Of a stretch of 57,500 nucleotides of DNA, positions 25,362-38,926 are shown piece by piece. The stretch lies in assembly GCA_016946835.1 (NCBI GenBank), contig JACVTC010000009.1, positions 2,097,501 through 2,155,000 of the forward strand. The letters are read 5' to 3'. The DNA comes from Neocallimastix lanati (nom. inval.) (lineage: Eukaryota; Neocallimastigomycota; Neocallimastigomycetes; Neocallimastigales; Neocallimastigaceae). A program made the translations under genes and the position numbers. The stretch's first letter is position 1. Each line of letters opens with the position of its first letter. The notes beneath the pieces are model-generated. The model was given only the letters and a program-made list of their open reading frames with translations. It made no database searches and had not been told where the DNA came from.

Positions 25362-27798
25362 ATGATGAAAAAAGTTAATAAACTTATGGGTAATTAAAAT
25401 TAAATTTTGTTGAATAAAAAAAAAAAATAATAATAATATAAATAATATAAAATAAAAATATATATTAATTTTAAACATTTATATTTATATTATATATATT
25501 TAATAATATTATTGTTATTACTGTTATTTATGTAAACAATTAAACTTTTAAATAATTATGAAAAAATAATAATTAAACAATATAAAAAATAGGCAAACAA
25601 AAGCCTGAAGAATTGGTAATGATATTAAAAGATTTATAATTATTATTATTATTATTATAATTTTTAAGTGCTTTTTTATATTTCAATATATATATATAAT
25701 GGATTTAAACAAAAATAATTTTTTTTTTGTTCTTTTCATTGGGAATTTGAGTAAAAAATAAACAAAAATTCAAAATTGAAAAATAAAACTCTATATATAA
25801 GTGACAAAGAAGCAGACATAACTTTTTAAAAAAATTTTTTTTTATATAATATATTAATACAGGATTAAATATTTAAAGATTGAATGTAGCTCGAAAGAAA
25901 AAAAAAAAGTGATTGATAATATTAATAATTATTCCGTTAATTCTTTACAAATATATTTTCAAATATATAATTATATATACAATTTTTTATAATATAAACT
26001 TAAAAAGTATCAAAAAAAAAAAAAAAAAAAAAATTCAATTATTTATACCATTTCTAAATTAAGGACAATCCTTCTTTTTATCTTTATTTTCAATGAAAAG
26101 TATTTTCGAATAATAATATAAATAATACTAGTAATGGATAGAAAAAAACAAAAAAAAAAAAAAAAAAAAAAGACAAAATAGAAAAAATATAATCAATGTT
26201 GTTTTTAATTCAAATGTTCTTATTTTTATTGCTTAATAAAATATAATAATAATAAAAAAAAAAAAAAAATTAAATCGAGGAAATTATATATTGAATTAGA
26301 AATTTATTTAAAAAAAATAATTTTAAATAAAATATTGTTTCAAAAAAATTTAGATTTTTAATATACTCAATAAACATTGATTAATTTATATATATATATA
26401 TATTATTATTATTATTATCAAATTACTTTGAAATCTATTTACTGAAATTTTAATGTTACAATAATAAAGTTATTTAACAGTTGTTATATTATATAATATC
26501 TTCTTTGAACATAAAAAAAAAAAAAATAATCAATATATAATTTCAATTTTATTACTTTATTACTTTATTATTATATAATTATTTTATTAATAAAATATTA
26601 GAATTTTAATTAATATTATGTGATAAAATAATAATTAATAATTAAAAATTATATATATTATATATTATTATTATTATTATTATTATTATTTATATATACA
26701 TACATATATATATATATATATTTTATTTTTAAAAAAAATAAATTACAGGTTCGCAAATGGAGAAGAGAATTTAGAACTCAAGAACGTCAAATTGATAGAC
26801 AAATTAATAGTATTACAATGGAAGAAAATAAGATTAAGGCTAGTTTAAAGCAAGCTGCTAAAAGAGGTGATAAGAAAATCTGTATTTCATTAGCTAAAGA
26901 AATTATAAATTCAAGAAATGCTAAAAATAAGCTTTATGAAACTAAGGCTCAACTTAATTCTATTCTTATGAGTTTACAACAACAACTTTGTATGTTTTTA
27001 ATAAATAATAAATAATTATTTAATGATTAATAATTACTAATTATTAAGTATATATATATATATATACATTCCTAATAAAAATATAATAAATATACATATT
27101 TAATTTAATTTTAATATGATAAATTGTATTAAATATAATAATTAAATGAATAATTAATTAATTATAATATTATCCGGTTATTTTATTATAATATTTATAT
27201 ATAATATAAAGCTACAATTAAAATTACCGGTACTTTAAAGGAAACTACTGGTATTATGCATAGTATGAATCAACTTGTTAAGGTTCCAGAAATTTCAAAA
27301 ACTATGCAGGAATTTTCAAAAGAAATGACTAAGGTAAATATATATATTTATATATTAAATTATTATGAATCACCATATGAATATATATATATATAGTTAA
27401 TTATTTAAATTTTTATTAATGAAAATATGAATTATTTTGAAAAAAAAAAAAAAAAAATTTTAAATATATATATATATATATATATATCTAGGCTGGTATT
27501 ATTGATGAAATGGTTTCTGATACTCTTGAAATGAATGAAGAAGAAGGTATAGAAGAGGAAGCTGAAGAAGAAGTTGAAAAGGTCTTATTTGAACTTACTA
27601 ATGGTAAGAGAAAAAAAAAAAAAAAAACTTTTTTTTAAATATCGTTAAATCAAATTAAAAATAATATTTTAAATAATAAATATAATATATAATAATTTAT
27701 AAATTGCAATATCTTATATTAACTAATTTTTTATCAATTATTCATTATTATTATTTAATATATATAATATATATAATATATATTATTATTATTATTAT

Positions 27799-27840
<42 letters not shown>

Positions 27841-27942
27841 GGATTATTGGGTGAAGCTGGTAGTGTTGGTGAAAGTCTTAATACTTCTGCTGTGGCTGAA
27901 GAACAACCATTAGAAGAAAGATTAAAAGCATTACAATCTTAA
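25362..27942 (+). CDS. VPS24: ESCRT-III subunit Vps24/CHMP3
   Basis: Six exons, 25362-25389, 25593-25615, 26749-26989, 27212-27333, 27492-27603 and 27842-27942, give 208 aa. It has the Snf7-fold basic N-terminal hairpin (KPEELVRKWRREFRTQERQI) and KKICISLAKEIINSR. Then follow the signature LVKVPEISKTMQEFSKEM, AGIIDEMVSDTLEM, an acidic helix, and a C-terminal MIM1-like PLEERLKALQS. Order and length match CHMP3/Vps24, which co-assembles with Snf7 and Vps2 and recruits Vps4 for multivesicular-body sorting and membrane scission (family knowledge). The start MMKKVNKLMGKQKPEEL corresponds to the membrane-inserting N-terminus, so I keep the first of two tandem ATGs. Intron 2 is 1133 bp, far longer than the others, and I see no exon inside it. 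Confidence 0.95.
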
Positions 27943-28428
27943 GATAAATGAATAATTATCTTTTCTTTCAAAATGATTTTGTATTTTATTTTATTTTATT
28001 TTATTTTATTTTTTTATATAAATATAATAATAAAATAATACTAATATAAATACTAATAATAATAATAATAATAATAATTATTATTATTATTGTCATATTA
28101 TAAATTATCAAATAATGAAAAATAAATAAATAAATAAATTAGTAAATAAATAAATAAATAAATAAAATTAATAATAAGTAATTATAAAATTGTAAATCAA
28201 TAGTAATAATAACATAGTAATAATTACAATAATAAAATAATTACAATAATAATAATAATAATAAAATAATTAGTAATATTATAATAATATAATAATAAAA
28301 TAATAATAAAAATAACTAAATAGTTACTAATAAAAATATGTATCCTATAATGTATTACTAAAATTAGAGATTAAATAAAATTAATAATTAACAATAAAAG
28401 GAATTATTATTATTTCAGATATTAATAT

Positions 28429-28477
<49 letters not shown>

Positions 28478-28984
28478 AATTAGACCATTATAAAATAAAA
28501 ATAAATAGACTTTAATATTATTAAGATTAAATAATTAATATTTTTATAACAAATTAAAAAAAAAAAAAAACTCTTATCAAAATATATTGTAATTCATTTT
28601 ACAATTATTTTATTTTATTTTATTAATTTATTAATTTATTTATTTATTTTTTTTTTTATTTAAAAATTTACCAGGGCTACTATCATTGAATTAAGTAGAT
28701 TAAATCTATTTTTTTTAATTTTTTAATATATAAATTTCTTTTTACTTTATTTTATTTTTATTTTATTTTATAATTAATTAATATCAATATCATTATTTTT
28801 ATAAATATGAACTATTATTATATAAATTATTTTGTTATATTTATTCTATATATATATATATATATATATATAGAATAAATATAACAAAATAATATATATA
28901 TATATATATTTTTAAATTTTCTTTTTATAAATCATTATTATAATATATTGATATTTGTTATAATACAAATTTCTTATTATTAGA
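27943..28984. other. Convergent intergenic region (VPS24 / cysteine-rich gene)
   Basis: Simple repeats (AAT, AAAT, a run of about 42 T near 28431-28472) and a 68-bp perfect palindrome. Both genes end here; no coding DNA is seen. Confidence 0.65.
28826..28893. repeat. 68-bp perfect palindrome
   Basis: 28826-28859 and 28860-28893 are exact reverse complements with no spacer. The outer 22 bp of each arm are non-simple (ATTATTTTGTTATATTTATT then CT); the centre is TA repeats. It lies 92 bp beyond the stop of the minus-strand cysteine-rich gene, so it may fall in that gene's 3' UTR or terminator region. Confidence 0.95.
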
Positions 28985-29920
28985 TTATTTAATACGACGA
29001 CCAATATGGAATAGTTTATATATTCCTTTAGAATAACAACAGAAGATAAAGAATGATGAATATAAAAATAGTTGACATGCACCTGCTAAAAATAAGAAAA
29101 AGTATGAATCTCTTGGTCCTTGGCAAATACCATTCTTACAAACATCTGTTAAACAATCATTGTGATTATTACAATATTCATTCAACGCTTTCTTACATCG
29201 CATTTCACTTTTTCTAGTGGAATGATATACAACACATTCAATAATTGAATCTTTTTCATTAGTTATACATTGATTATTGATACATTTTTTGGAAAAACAT
29301 TGGTCATTGGAGCTACATTGATGGGTAATACAATTTGATGATGCTTTATTATTACATGTCTCAATAATTAATTCATATTGCTCTGTAAGTGTTTTATCAC
29401 CTAGAGAACACATGTAAGAAGCCTTAATTTCATTTTCATTAATGGATATACAATCTCCTTCATTTTCATGACAAAAAAATTGATAGTAACAACGTCCCTC
29501 CTCCTTTAAATTAACTTCTTTTCTTTTACTTTCAGTTTTTTTAATTTCAATATCATAATCTGCTTGTACATTTTCATTAAAAATAAAGCATTTTTTGGCA
29601 TATTTTCCACAGTCATTTATTGTTTGACAATAAGATTCTGATTTATTACTAATATATATTATCATATTTATTAATATTTAATTGAATTTTTTTTTTTTTT
29701 TTTTTTTTAATATAAATACTATTGCATATAATTATAGAAAATGTTTTTTTTTATAAATATAATATTTATATACTTACTAATTAATTGAAATATTAATATT
29801 CGAGCTATCATGTAAAGATGCTTCTTTTCTATTATATATATAGGTAGTTTTATTATAACTGAAAACTATTTTAATAAAACAAATTATTAAAGTTATGATG
29901 AATGGTTTTTTCATTATCAT
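28985..29920 (-). CDS. Cysteine-rich single-pass membrane protein
   Basis: Two exons, 29920-29778 and 29648-28985, give 268 aa. Exon 1 supplies a signal peptide (MIMKKPFIITLIICFIKIVF, cleavage after about Ser21), so the gene does not start at the internal ATG at 29665. The lumenal part has about 20 Cys. It includes spaced repeats of the form CSSNDQCFSKKCINNQC and CNNHNDCLTDVCKNGIC, which resemble the small disulphide modules (Dickkopf N-terminal-like) common in gut-fungal secretory proteins. The repeats span about residues 158-230. Near the C-terminus SYFFLFLAGACQLFLYSSFF is a membrane segment, followed by a short basic tail (KGIYKLFHIGRRIK). I infer a type I surface protein. Ligand and role are unknown, and I do not assign a family. 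Confidence 0.75.
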
Positions 29921-30313
29921 TTTTTTATTTATATAATTTATGAATATTTTATTTAAAATAATTAATGAAGTTTACGCATAAAAATTGATTTTAATTATTT
30001 TTGATTATTATACAAAAAAGAAGGAAATTAACAGTTTTTATTAATTTGTTAGATATACTTATACTAATTATACGAAGAATATATTAAACAATTTAAATGA
30101 TATGATATGAATTTAAAAATTATTGAAATAATAATGATTTATTAAATTCTTTTTGATTTGATATTTGAATTATTAACTATTGTAAATATGTATTATTTTT
30201 AACAATTATCTTAATACCAACACTTCTTTTCTTTTTTTTTTTTTTTTTTTATCGTAATTTAGTTAAGTATAATAAAATAATGAAAATATTGATATAATTT
30301 GAATTTATCTTTT

Positions 30314-30346
<33 letters not shown>

Positions 30347-30368
30347 GTATGTATACTCTCTCTTTCTT

Positions 30369-30434
<66 letters not shown>

Positions 30435-31595
30435 AATAAAGTATTAAAAATAGTTTATATATGAGTATAAATATATATTAAATTAAAAATTATGCAAGTA
30501 ATACATTTAATATATTTTCTAATATAGATTCTATTCTTTTTTTTTTATCAAAAATTAAAGAATAACATTAATATGTCACCATCAGAATTTATATTTAGTT
30601 AAAATAAAATATGATATTATCTAAATAAATTTTATATAATTAAATTAATATTTTATTTTGCATTTTTTAATTTTTATTATTTTGTAATTAATATGACTAA
30701 ATTTTAATATAAATACTTAATATTTATTTATTTCACCTTTTTTATTTTTTTATTTTTATTTTATTTTATTTTATTTTTATTTTATTTTATTTTATTTTTA
30801 TTTTATTTTATTTTTATTTTATTTTATTTTATTTTTATTTTATTTTATTTTATTTTTATTTTATTTTATTTTATTTTTATTTATTTTGCATTTTTTATAA
30901 TTTCATATTTAATAATTTCAATATAATTTAATTTAAATTTGGCATGAATTAAATATTTTTTTTTTAAAAATAAATTTAAATGTTATACGCTTCCAGATTA
31001 TGGATTTATAAAATTCATTTGTGTAACATTAGATTAACTATAAGGATATCCACATTTTAAAATTCATAAAGAAAAAAGTGGAGAAATTATGTTAATGTTA
31101 AGAATTATGAAACAAAATCTATATAATATGTATTATATAATTATTAATAATTTTTTATATATAATTTATGCATTAATTATAATAAAATGATTTTTATAAA
31201 AAAATAATAGTAATAATTATAATAATTATAATAATTATTATTATAATAATATAAATAAGAAAAGCGAAATAAAAAATTTAGAAACAAAAAAACAAACAAA
31301 CAAGCAAAAAAAAAAAAAAAAAAAAAAAAAAACAGTAACAGTATATAAATAAGAATATATATATATATAATTTTTTTTTTTTTTTTTTATTTTTTTTATA
31401 TTTTTTAAAAAAAAAAGTAAAAATAAAAATTAAAATATTAAGTGAAAACAAAAACTAGAAAGTCAACAGTAATATAATAATATATTTATAAAGCAATAAC
31501 ATGAAAGAACATATTAATATCTGACATAAAAGATCAATAATATATAGTAATTGTAAAAAATTATACGGTCGTAATGAAATCGATGATCGATCGAT
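29921..31595. other. AT-rich intergenic region with pyrimidine tracts
   Basis: Poly-T near 30230-30250, 30318-30343 and 30390-30427, a (TC)n block at about 30354-30389 and a TTTTA minisatellite at 30740-30885. The short stretch 30985-31095 has slightly higher GC but no convincing frame. Confidence 0.55.
30740..30885. repeat. TTTTA/TTTTTA higher-order minisatellite
   Basis: Blocks of ATTTTATTTTATTTT are separated by single ATTTTT units, giving a recurring unit of about 21 bp in the second half. Confidence 0.85.
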
Positions 31596-31604
31596 AGAAA
31601 GAGA

Positions 31605-32030
31605 TATATTGTAATAAAAATCAAATATTAAAATGTTTTTGTAATCATGAAGAATGTTGTTCTAAAAGAACTGCTAAATGTCTGGATTGGATAAATTATT
31701 TTAATTTTTCTGATAGGGAAAATTACCAAACATATTGTTCAGAAACTAAAATTGAATGGAAACATTGTAAAATAATGATATTAAAAAAAAGAAAAAAAAA
31801 AAAAAAAAAGAAGAAACTCATATGAATGAATTTTCTAAAAAAAAAATTAATAGAATTTAAATATTACTATGGAGAATTCTTTTAAAACCATATGAAAAGA
31901 CACGGAAAGAAATTTCAGAGAAAAATTATATGATGACCTTATTGTAATAAATTATATATTCAGAATTATATGGAAATCATAAGAAATGCTATTCAGATAT
32001 AATATATATTTATATAAACCATATATATTT
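31605..32030 (+). pseudogene. Decayed cysteine-rich ORF, unknown
   Basis: A stop-free segment of about 70 codons reads CFCNHEECCSKRTAKCLDWI, then NYFNFSDRENYQTYC and SETKIEWKHCK before a poly-A tract. Downstream, after frame changes, KDTERNFREKLYDDLIVINY continues with TGA and TAA stops. The Cys spacing (CxC, CC, C, C, C) suggests a former zinc-binding or disulphide-rich domain. No start codon or family recognised; it is probably the body of a dead gene. Confidence 0.4.
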
Positions 32031-32115
32031 TGAATGTTCAATAAGCCATAAAACCTGTTATTTAATTGAAATATAGCTGTTGTGGCTGTATATGAACTAT
32101 ATGGTTTTGAGGTTA

Positions 32116-32355
32116 ATATTAGCAATATATGCAGCCATTATTGTTATTAAAGTTCCAGAATGATGACGATATTGATAAACATATGCATATATTGCTAATA
32201 TAAGTGTTTTTATGCAATGATTATGCTAAAACTATGCATATATTTGTTTATTATTTTTTATTTTATTTCTATTTTTATTTTTATTTTTTATTTTATTTTG
32301 TTTTTTGTTTTTATTTTTGATGCAAATGGTAAAGTTTTTAGCATAGTTTTAGCAT
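32116..32355. repeat. Two overlapping inverted repeats
   Basis: An 18-bp perfect inverted repeat pairs 32116-32133 (ATATTAGCAATATATGCA) with 32184-32201. A second, 15 bp and perfect, pairs 32223-32237 (ATGCTAAAACTATGC) with 32341-32355. A CCAGAATRA-containing motif is also repeated near 32152 and 32391. The cluster is not simple sequence and may be the remains of a small mobile element. Confidence 0.7.
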
Positions 32356-33185
32356 CAAAACCCTATGTTGTTCATCTATTAATATAAGCTCCAGAATAAA
32401 GACAAAATACTATAAAAAATAAACAATAAAAAATGAAAAGTTTATATATTGAAATTTAGTTCTCATCAAATGACAGAAATATATATATATATATATATAT
32501 ATTTTGTTTAAAAAAAAGGCATCAGTATTAATAAATAGTTAATATGTTGAAATCAATAATAAATAACTAATATGTTATATTATTTTTTATTCAAATTTTT
32601 AAATAAAAAATAAATAAATAATAAATAAATTAAATATTAATATAACTTTGTAGCTTTGTTATATTTTTAATTCCAATATTTTCTGAAAAAAAATTAAAAT
32701 TATAAATGACTCTGATAGACTAAAAAGGAATATACAATAGTATCATTATATGAATAAATTTTTACTAACAAGAATTAAAAAGTTTTTATTGTTATTATTA
32801 ATATTATATATATATATATTGAATTATTCAAAATTAACAATTAAATAATATTAATTTATTTTATAAATAAATATTACTTAATTTTTCCCATGATTATGTT
32901 TAATGTTATGAAAATAATAAGAAATTAATATCAAATACATAATATAAATATGCATATTATCCAGGATGATAAATAAATATAATTGTCACTATATTAAATA
33001 GATGATATCTTTTTAAATGAAATTCTAAATATTTCACATATTATATAATCATATGAATATTTAATTAAAATATTAAGCTTTTTTTTCATAGTTAAATTAC
33101 ATAATATAATCTAATGCATATTTGTTAAAACATATCATTTATATTCAGAAATTTATATATATATATAGAAAATATTTTATTTATA

Positions 33186-33287
<102 letters not shown>

Positions 33288-33671
33288 AAAATAAATAAAT
33301 AAAAACAATGAAACCATAAATTTAGTCGAAATATTTCGAGTCTTTAATGTCTCTAAAGTCTTCAAATGTTTAATTATTAAATTATAATATAGGCATATTT
33401 TATATATAAAATAAGAAAGGATAAAAAGAATAAAACTTTTAAAAATCACACCAAATTTAATATTTTTGATGCTTTTGTAAATATTATAATTTAAAATATT
33501 CGTATGTTTTAATTTTTATAATTCTATTATAATTTGTAATAATGAAAATATTTTATATAAATATCGAAACATCTAAATTTCTAAATTAAAATTACATTTT
33601 AAAATTATGTAAAGTCAATAATTAAATTTTATTTTAATTATTATTTATATTGTTTTTTTTTAAAAAAAATG

Positions 33672-33916
<245 letters not shown>

Positions 33917-34362
33917 TAATAATAATTATAATAATAATAATAATAATAGTAAATAATAATAATCATAATAATAATAATAATAATTATAAATAATAATAAT
34001 CATAATAATAATCATAATAATATTAATAATAATGATAATAATATAATAATAGTAGTAACAACAATAAAAAAGAAAGTATCATTATTATTATTATTATATT
34101 TTTTAAAAAAAAAACAATATAAATGATAATTAAAATAAACTTTAATTATTACAAGAGATTATTGGCAGAGATTTAATAGATTATATTGCTCCAAAAATTT
34201 ACATAATATGTAGCAGTAAAGAATATTTATCAATAAAGATCATTTATATGAAATAAAAAAAAAAGTTCATAGTTTAAAATTTTAAAATTTTTTTATCGTT
34301 TTTTGTTTTTGATTTTATTTGTATTTTTTGCTTTTAAATAAGCAATCACATAATATAAACTA

Positions 34363-34401
<39 letters not shown>

Positions 34402-35199
34402 ATATTAATAAATATAAAAACTTTTTAATATATCATTTATTACATTTTTAAATTTAATTTATGATTTTATAGTAATTAATTTTTTTATTATTATCAGAGA
34501 TTATAAATTTAAAATTAAAGTCTCAATAATTCTAATTGATATAATATACATTTTAATATGTTCAAGTACTGAAATGGTAATATATATATATATTATTTTG
34601 TTTCAATGCTAAATTTTATATATAAAGTATTTCACAAAAGTTAAAAATATAATATTTAAAAAAATAGTATTCTAAATAAATATACACTAAATAAATATAC
34701 ACTAAATAAATATATCTTATTTTATTTTATTAAATTATTGGGACTTTTATATTTTTAGATAATAGAGTTTAATTCTAATTTAATAAATATTCCATTTTTT
34801 ATAACAATAAATTTACTATTATTTTCAATTTTATTATTTTATATATATATAAATCATTTGGGAGAAATTATTACTCATTAAATTGTTAATTAAAGTTTAA
34901 AATAGTTATATTAAAATTTCATTTATTTTTGTTGAATTTTAAATCTTATTTATTATAAATATAAAAAATTTAATTTGTAAATTTGTTAATTTTCCCGTTA
35001 AAAAGAATGGTTTCATAATAAACTTTATATATTATATATTTTAATTTATTGTTCTAATTTTATCACTAACTTTAAAAATAATACTCAATAAATAAATAAA
35101 TAAAAGTTTAATTTTAATATTTGAATAATGTAGTACATTTTTCTAATTAAATTAAAATTACAATGGAAAAAAAGGAACTTTAATAATAATATTATTATA

Positions 35200-35939
35200 A
35201 TATTAATATTAATATTAAAAGCGGTAAGTATGAAAAAAATTCATAAATTAGAGATTTAACAGTTGATCAAATTTAATATAAAGATGACTTTTTATAATTA
35301 TAATCATTTTAAAAAAATAATTTTAAATTTTTTTTTCTTATTTTTCATTCCTACATTCTATACTATTTCAATTGTTGGAATAAAATAGTATTATTTTATA
35401 TTAAAGAATTAAGTTAATGAAATTTATATAGCTTTACTAATAATGAAAGATAAATATAATACAATTTATTGTTAAAAATTTAATAATATAAATATATAAA
35501 ATTTATTTTATTTCTATATATTAGATAAAAATAAAAAATTTTATAAAATTTATTAAAAAACTTCAATAAATTATATAGATATAAAAAATATATATTAATG
35601 AAATTATCATTTGCGAAAAATATTGATATATAAATTCATTTAAAATTTCTTTATTTCTTTTCTTTCTTTCTTTTTTTTTTTTTTTTTTTTTTATAAATTT
35701 TAATAATATATTTATAATTGATTTATAAATAATAAATTCATAAATAATTGTATTTACAATTATTGTGATTATTGTTAATTATAACATAAAAATAAAAATT
35801 TTTATTAAAAAATTTAAATAAACAACAGGTAATTTATGATGTTTAAAAATGGTTAAACGTTGATAGATAAAAATGCTCATATAATTAATGATTAAAATAT
35901 TTTATTATATTTTTATAATTATTTTAAAGGTATTTCAAA
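35200..35939 (+). promoter_or_regulatory. Upstream region of CE4 gene 1, duplicated upstream of gene 2
   Basis: Segments here reappear in order before the second CE4 gene. ACAGTTGATCAAATTTAATA near 35260 matches CATTTGATCAAATTTAATA near 41205. ATAATTGTATTTACAATTAT near 35743 matches ATAATTGTATAAACAATTAT near 41569. AAATAAACAACAGGTA near 35816 matches 41635-41653. The TATTTCAAAATGAAATC context at the start codon is shared. These islands amid diverged DNA show that the duplication includes at least 650 bp of upstream DNA. The conserved islands are candidate regulatory sites (inference). Confidence 0.6.
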
Positions 35940-36951
35940 ATGAAATCTTTTCTTCTTATTGGTTTTGGTATTTTAAGTTTATTTAAATTAGCCGATGCTG
36001 CCTGCGGTGGTGCCTACGCTCAATGTGGAGGGTAATTAATTATAATAATACACGATATTTGTTTGATGTATAATGAATTAAAAAATTTTTATCTAAATTT
36101 ATATAATATAATAATTAATTTATAGTAATGGATTCAAAGGAAGTAATTGCTGTGTGTCTGGATACACTTGTGTTAAACAAAGTGACTGGTATTCTCAATG
36201 TAAACCAGGTTCATCCTCTAACACTGGCTCTAACAATAATAACAAAAATAATAATAATAATAACAATAACAATAACAATAATAATTCAAGTTATCCAAAG
36301 GGTTCTGGCTTACAGTTCTATACTAAATGTAAGAATTCTAAGCATTGGGCTATGACTTATGATGATGGACCAACTGAATTTGCTGATGCTATTTTGGATC
36401 TTTTAAAACAAAAGAACATAAAAGCTACTTTCTTTGTTCTTGGTCAAATGTACATGAATAGTAACAGTGCTGAATGGAAAAGAATTGTTAAGAGAATGAA
36501 TAATGAAGGACATATTGTTGGTACGCATACTTACAGTCACAAGGATTTAACTACCCTCTCCTATCAACAAATTGTTGATGATATGAATAAAATTACTAAT
36601 GCTGTTTACACTGCCATTGGTAAGAAGCCAGCCTTTATGCGTCCTCCATATGGATCTGGTAATGGCAATCAAAATGTTAAGAATGCTCTTCAAGCTGCTG
36701 GTTACACAGCAGCTATTAACTGGAATGTTGATCCAATGGATTATAGTAATGGTGGTAATATTAACTATGCTAAACAAGTTATTAATCAAGCTAAGGGACA
36801 ACCAATCATTACTTTAAATCACTTAAAGTATGGAGGAGCTACCAAGGATGGTATTTTAGCATTAGCCAGAGCAGAAATTGATACTATGATTGCTAATGGT
36901 TATACTCCAGTTACCATGGAACAATGTCTTGGATTAAAGGCCTATCAATAA
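35940..36951 (+). CDS. Secreted CBM1-CE4 polysaccharide deacetylase, copy 1
   Basis: Two exons, 35940-36031 and 36126-36951, give 305 aa. Signal peptide MKSFLLIGFGILSLFKLADA; then a fungal-type CBM1 (about 22-58: AYAQCGG, GSNCCVSGYTC, WYSQCKPG) that binds cellulose or chitin surfaces. A Ser/Asn linker follows with 4 and 13 Asn around one Lys (about 67-84). The NodB/CE4 domain (about 90-300) has all five motifs: TYDDGP (Asp110 base, Asp111 metal), HTYSH (His165/169 metal), RPPYG (203-207), WNVDPMDY (230) and LNHL (catalytic His263). CE4 enzymes remove acetyl groups from xylan, chitin or other polysaccharides with a divalent metal (family knowledge). In a gut fungus with cellulose-binding targeting, acetylxylan deacetylation is a reasonable guess, but chitin deacetylation cannot be excluded. 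No dockerin is present, so it is probably a free enzyme. The intron splits the CBM1. Confidence 0.93.
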
Positions 36952-37583
36952 AAGAAATAAAATTTATATTTCTTTTATATTTCTTTTTAATATAATGAAT
37001 TTTATTTTTATTAATAATAAAATCAATAATAAAAAGTAAATATATATAATCAAAAAAAATTAAAAATAAAAAAAATAAAAAGAAAAATAAAAAATAAAAT
37101 AATATATAAATATATATATGATCTTGACGATTATATATATAAATATGATAATAATTGAAGAATATACTATATAAGTAAATATTCGAAATAGATATACAAA
37201 TGTTTTATATTGCGTTATAAATATAACTAAATTATATTTTACTATAATATTTGATATATTAATCAAAATATATATATAAATTGAAATGTTCATAATTCAA
37301 ACAATAAAAAATAATAAACTTTAATAAAAGAAAATTTTAAAATTAAAAATTAAAATATACCATTTATTTAGTATTTTATATAAAAATTTAGTTATTAAGA
37401 TTTTATTAATTTTATTATTTTATTATTAGATAATTATTATTGCTATTATTTCTTTTTTTTATATATATGAAGTAAATAATTTTTATTTATAATTTAATTT
37501 TTTAATATATATTTATAAAATTCATTTAAGATTTAATTATTACCCAATCTAATAAATATAACAAAGATATAATAATAACTTTT
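36952..37583. other. 3' flank of CE4 copy 1
   Basis: The first 11 bp after the stop (AAGAAATAAAA) match copy 2, after which the flanks differ. Otherwise AT-rich with no coding DNA. Confidence 0.6.
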
Positions 37584-37791
37584 AATTATCCAGAGAGTTC
37601 TGTTTAAGCAAGTTATCAATCAGGTTAAGGGATAATCAGTCCTTACATCATTACTTTTAAATCAATTGAAGTATGGAGGAGTTATTATGGATGGTATCTT
37701 TACTTTAGATAGAGCTGAAATTGAAACCATGATTGCTAATGGTTATATACCAATTAGTATTGAACAATGTCTTTTTATCAATAAAAGAAAT
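37584..37791 (+). pseudogene. Dead CE4 gene fragment with internal deletion
   Basis: TTATCCAGAGAGTTCTG corresponds to the SYPKGSG end of the linker in the intact genes. It is joined directly to sequence matching their C-terminal part from KQVINQAKG onward, through KYGG, AEIETMIANGY and EQCL. The catalytic core, about 150 codons, is missing. The GGACAACCA of the intact genes is GGATAATCA here, giving a stop, and there are frame changes. It is a third local copy of the family, lying between the two intact ones. Confidence 0.88.
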
Positions 37792-38887
37792 ATTTTTTTT
37801 TCTATTTGTTATTAAATAAATAAATATATATATATATATATATATAATTTGGTTAATTTGTATAATATTTACTTTAAAATAAATAATTCTCCAAATTAAT
37901 ATTTAATATAATAATAATATTAATGTATATACTGAATTATTAGTAAATTTAAAAAAATTAATTTCAAATTATAATATATTTTCTTAAAATTTAAAGTTTA
38001 ACTTTTATTATTATAATATTCAATATTATTATTATTAATTTTTTTTTATATATAGTTATTAATATAATATTCGTACGATTTTATAAAACATAAATGATTA
38101 TTAGTATATCTTTTAAACCAAAATTTTTAAAAGATATAACAATTACAATTAAAGATAAACATATTAAATAAAAACAAAATAACAAATTAAAAAAATAAAA
38201 TAATCAAGAAAAGTAGTAACATATCTATAAGATATTTATAAAACTTTTAGTTAATATTTATAATGAGTATTTATTGTAATAATAACAAATATGTATAAAT
38301 GTAACCTTAAAAATGGTAAGATAAAATATAATTATTTTAATTAATATTGCATTCATATATATAACAATGTATTTCATAAATATATTTTTATGTAATTATA
38401 TATAAAAATTACAATTTATATTTAATAAATTTTTATTTTAATTATTTTATCATTATTGCCAAGATATATATTAAAATATAAATATTAACAAAATAATTTT
38501 TATTTATTTATTCATTTTAACTTTTTTTATATTTTCATTATTAAATAATAATAATTTTTATATCAAATTATTTGGATATAATACTAAAATAGTCTAAAAA
38601 TATTTTGAATAATTATAAATTATTTTAATCATATTATATATATATTAATAGTATTAAAATATAGAAATGTTTTCAAGACATAATTATTTACATACTTTTT
38701 ATTATTTTTGTTTCGTTTTGTTTAATTATGTTATGTTATAAATTGTATTTTAAAATATTTTTATAATGATTTTCTGATGCATTATTTTTAAATATTTCCA
38801 TGGTTATTTAAGAAAAATTAAAAATGGAATATATATATTTAATTTATAATTTTTTTTATTAACATAGTAAAAGCTTAAATAATTAAA

Positions 38888-38926
<39 letters not shown>

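Noticed and set aside
30740-30885. Regular repeat spacing suggestive of a CRISPR-like array
   Set aside because: Units are contiguous low-complexity TTTTA repeats without unique spacers; the organism is eukaryotic.
36547-36817. Additional frames inside CE4 copy 1 (and the same at 42399-42669)
   Set aside because: Overlapping shadows of the catalytic exon in other frames; duplicated only because the exon is duplicated.
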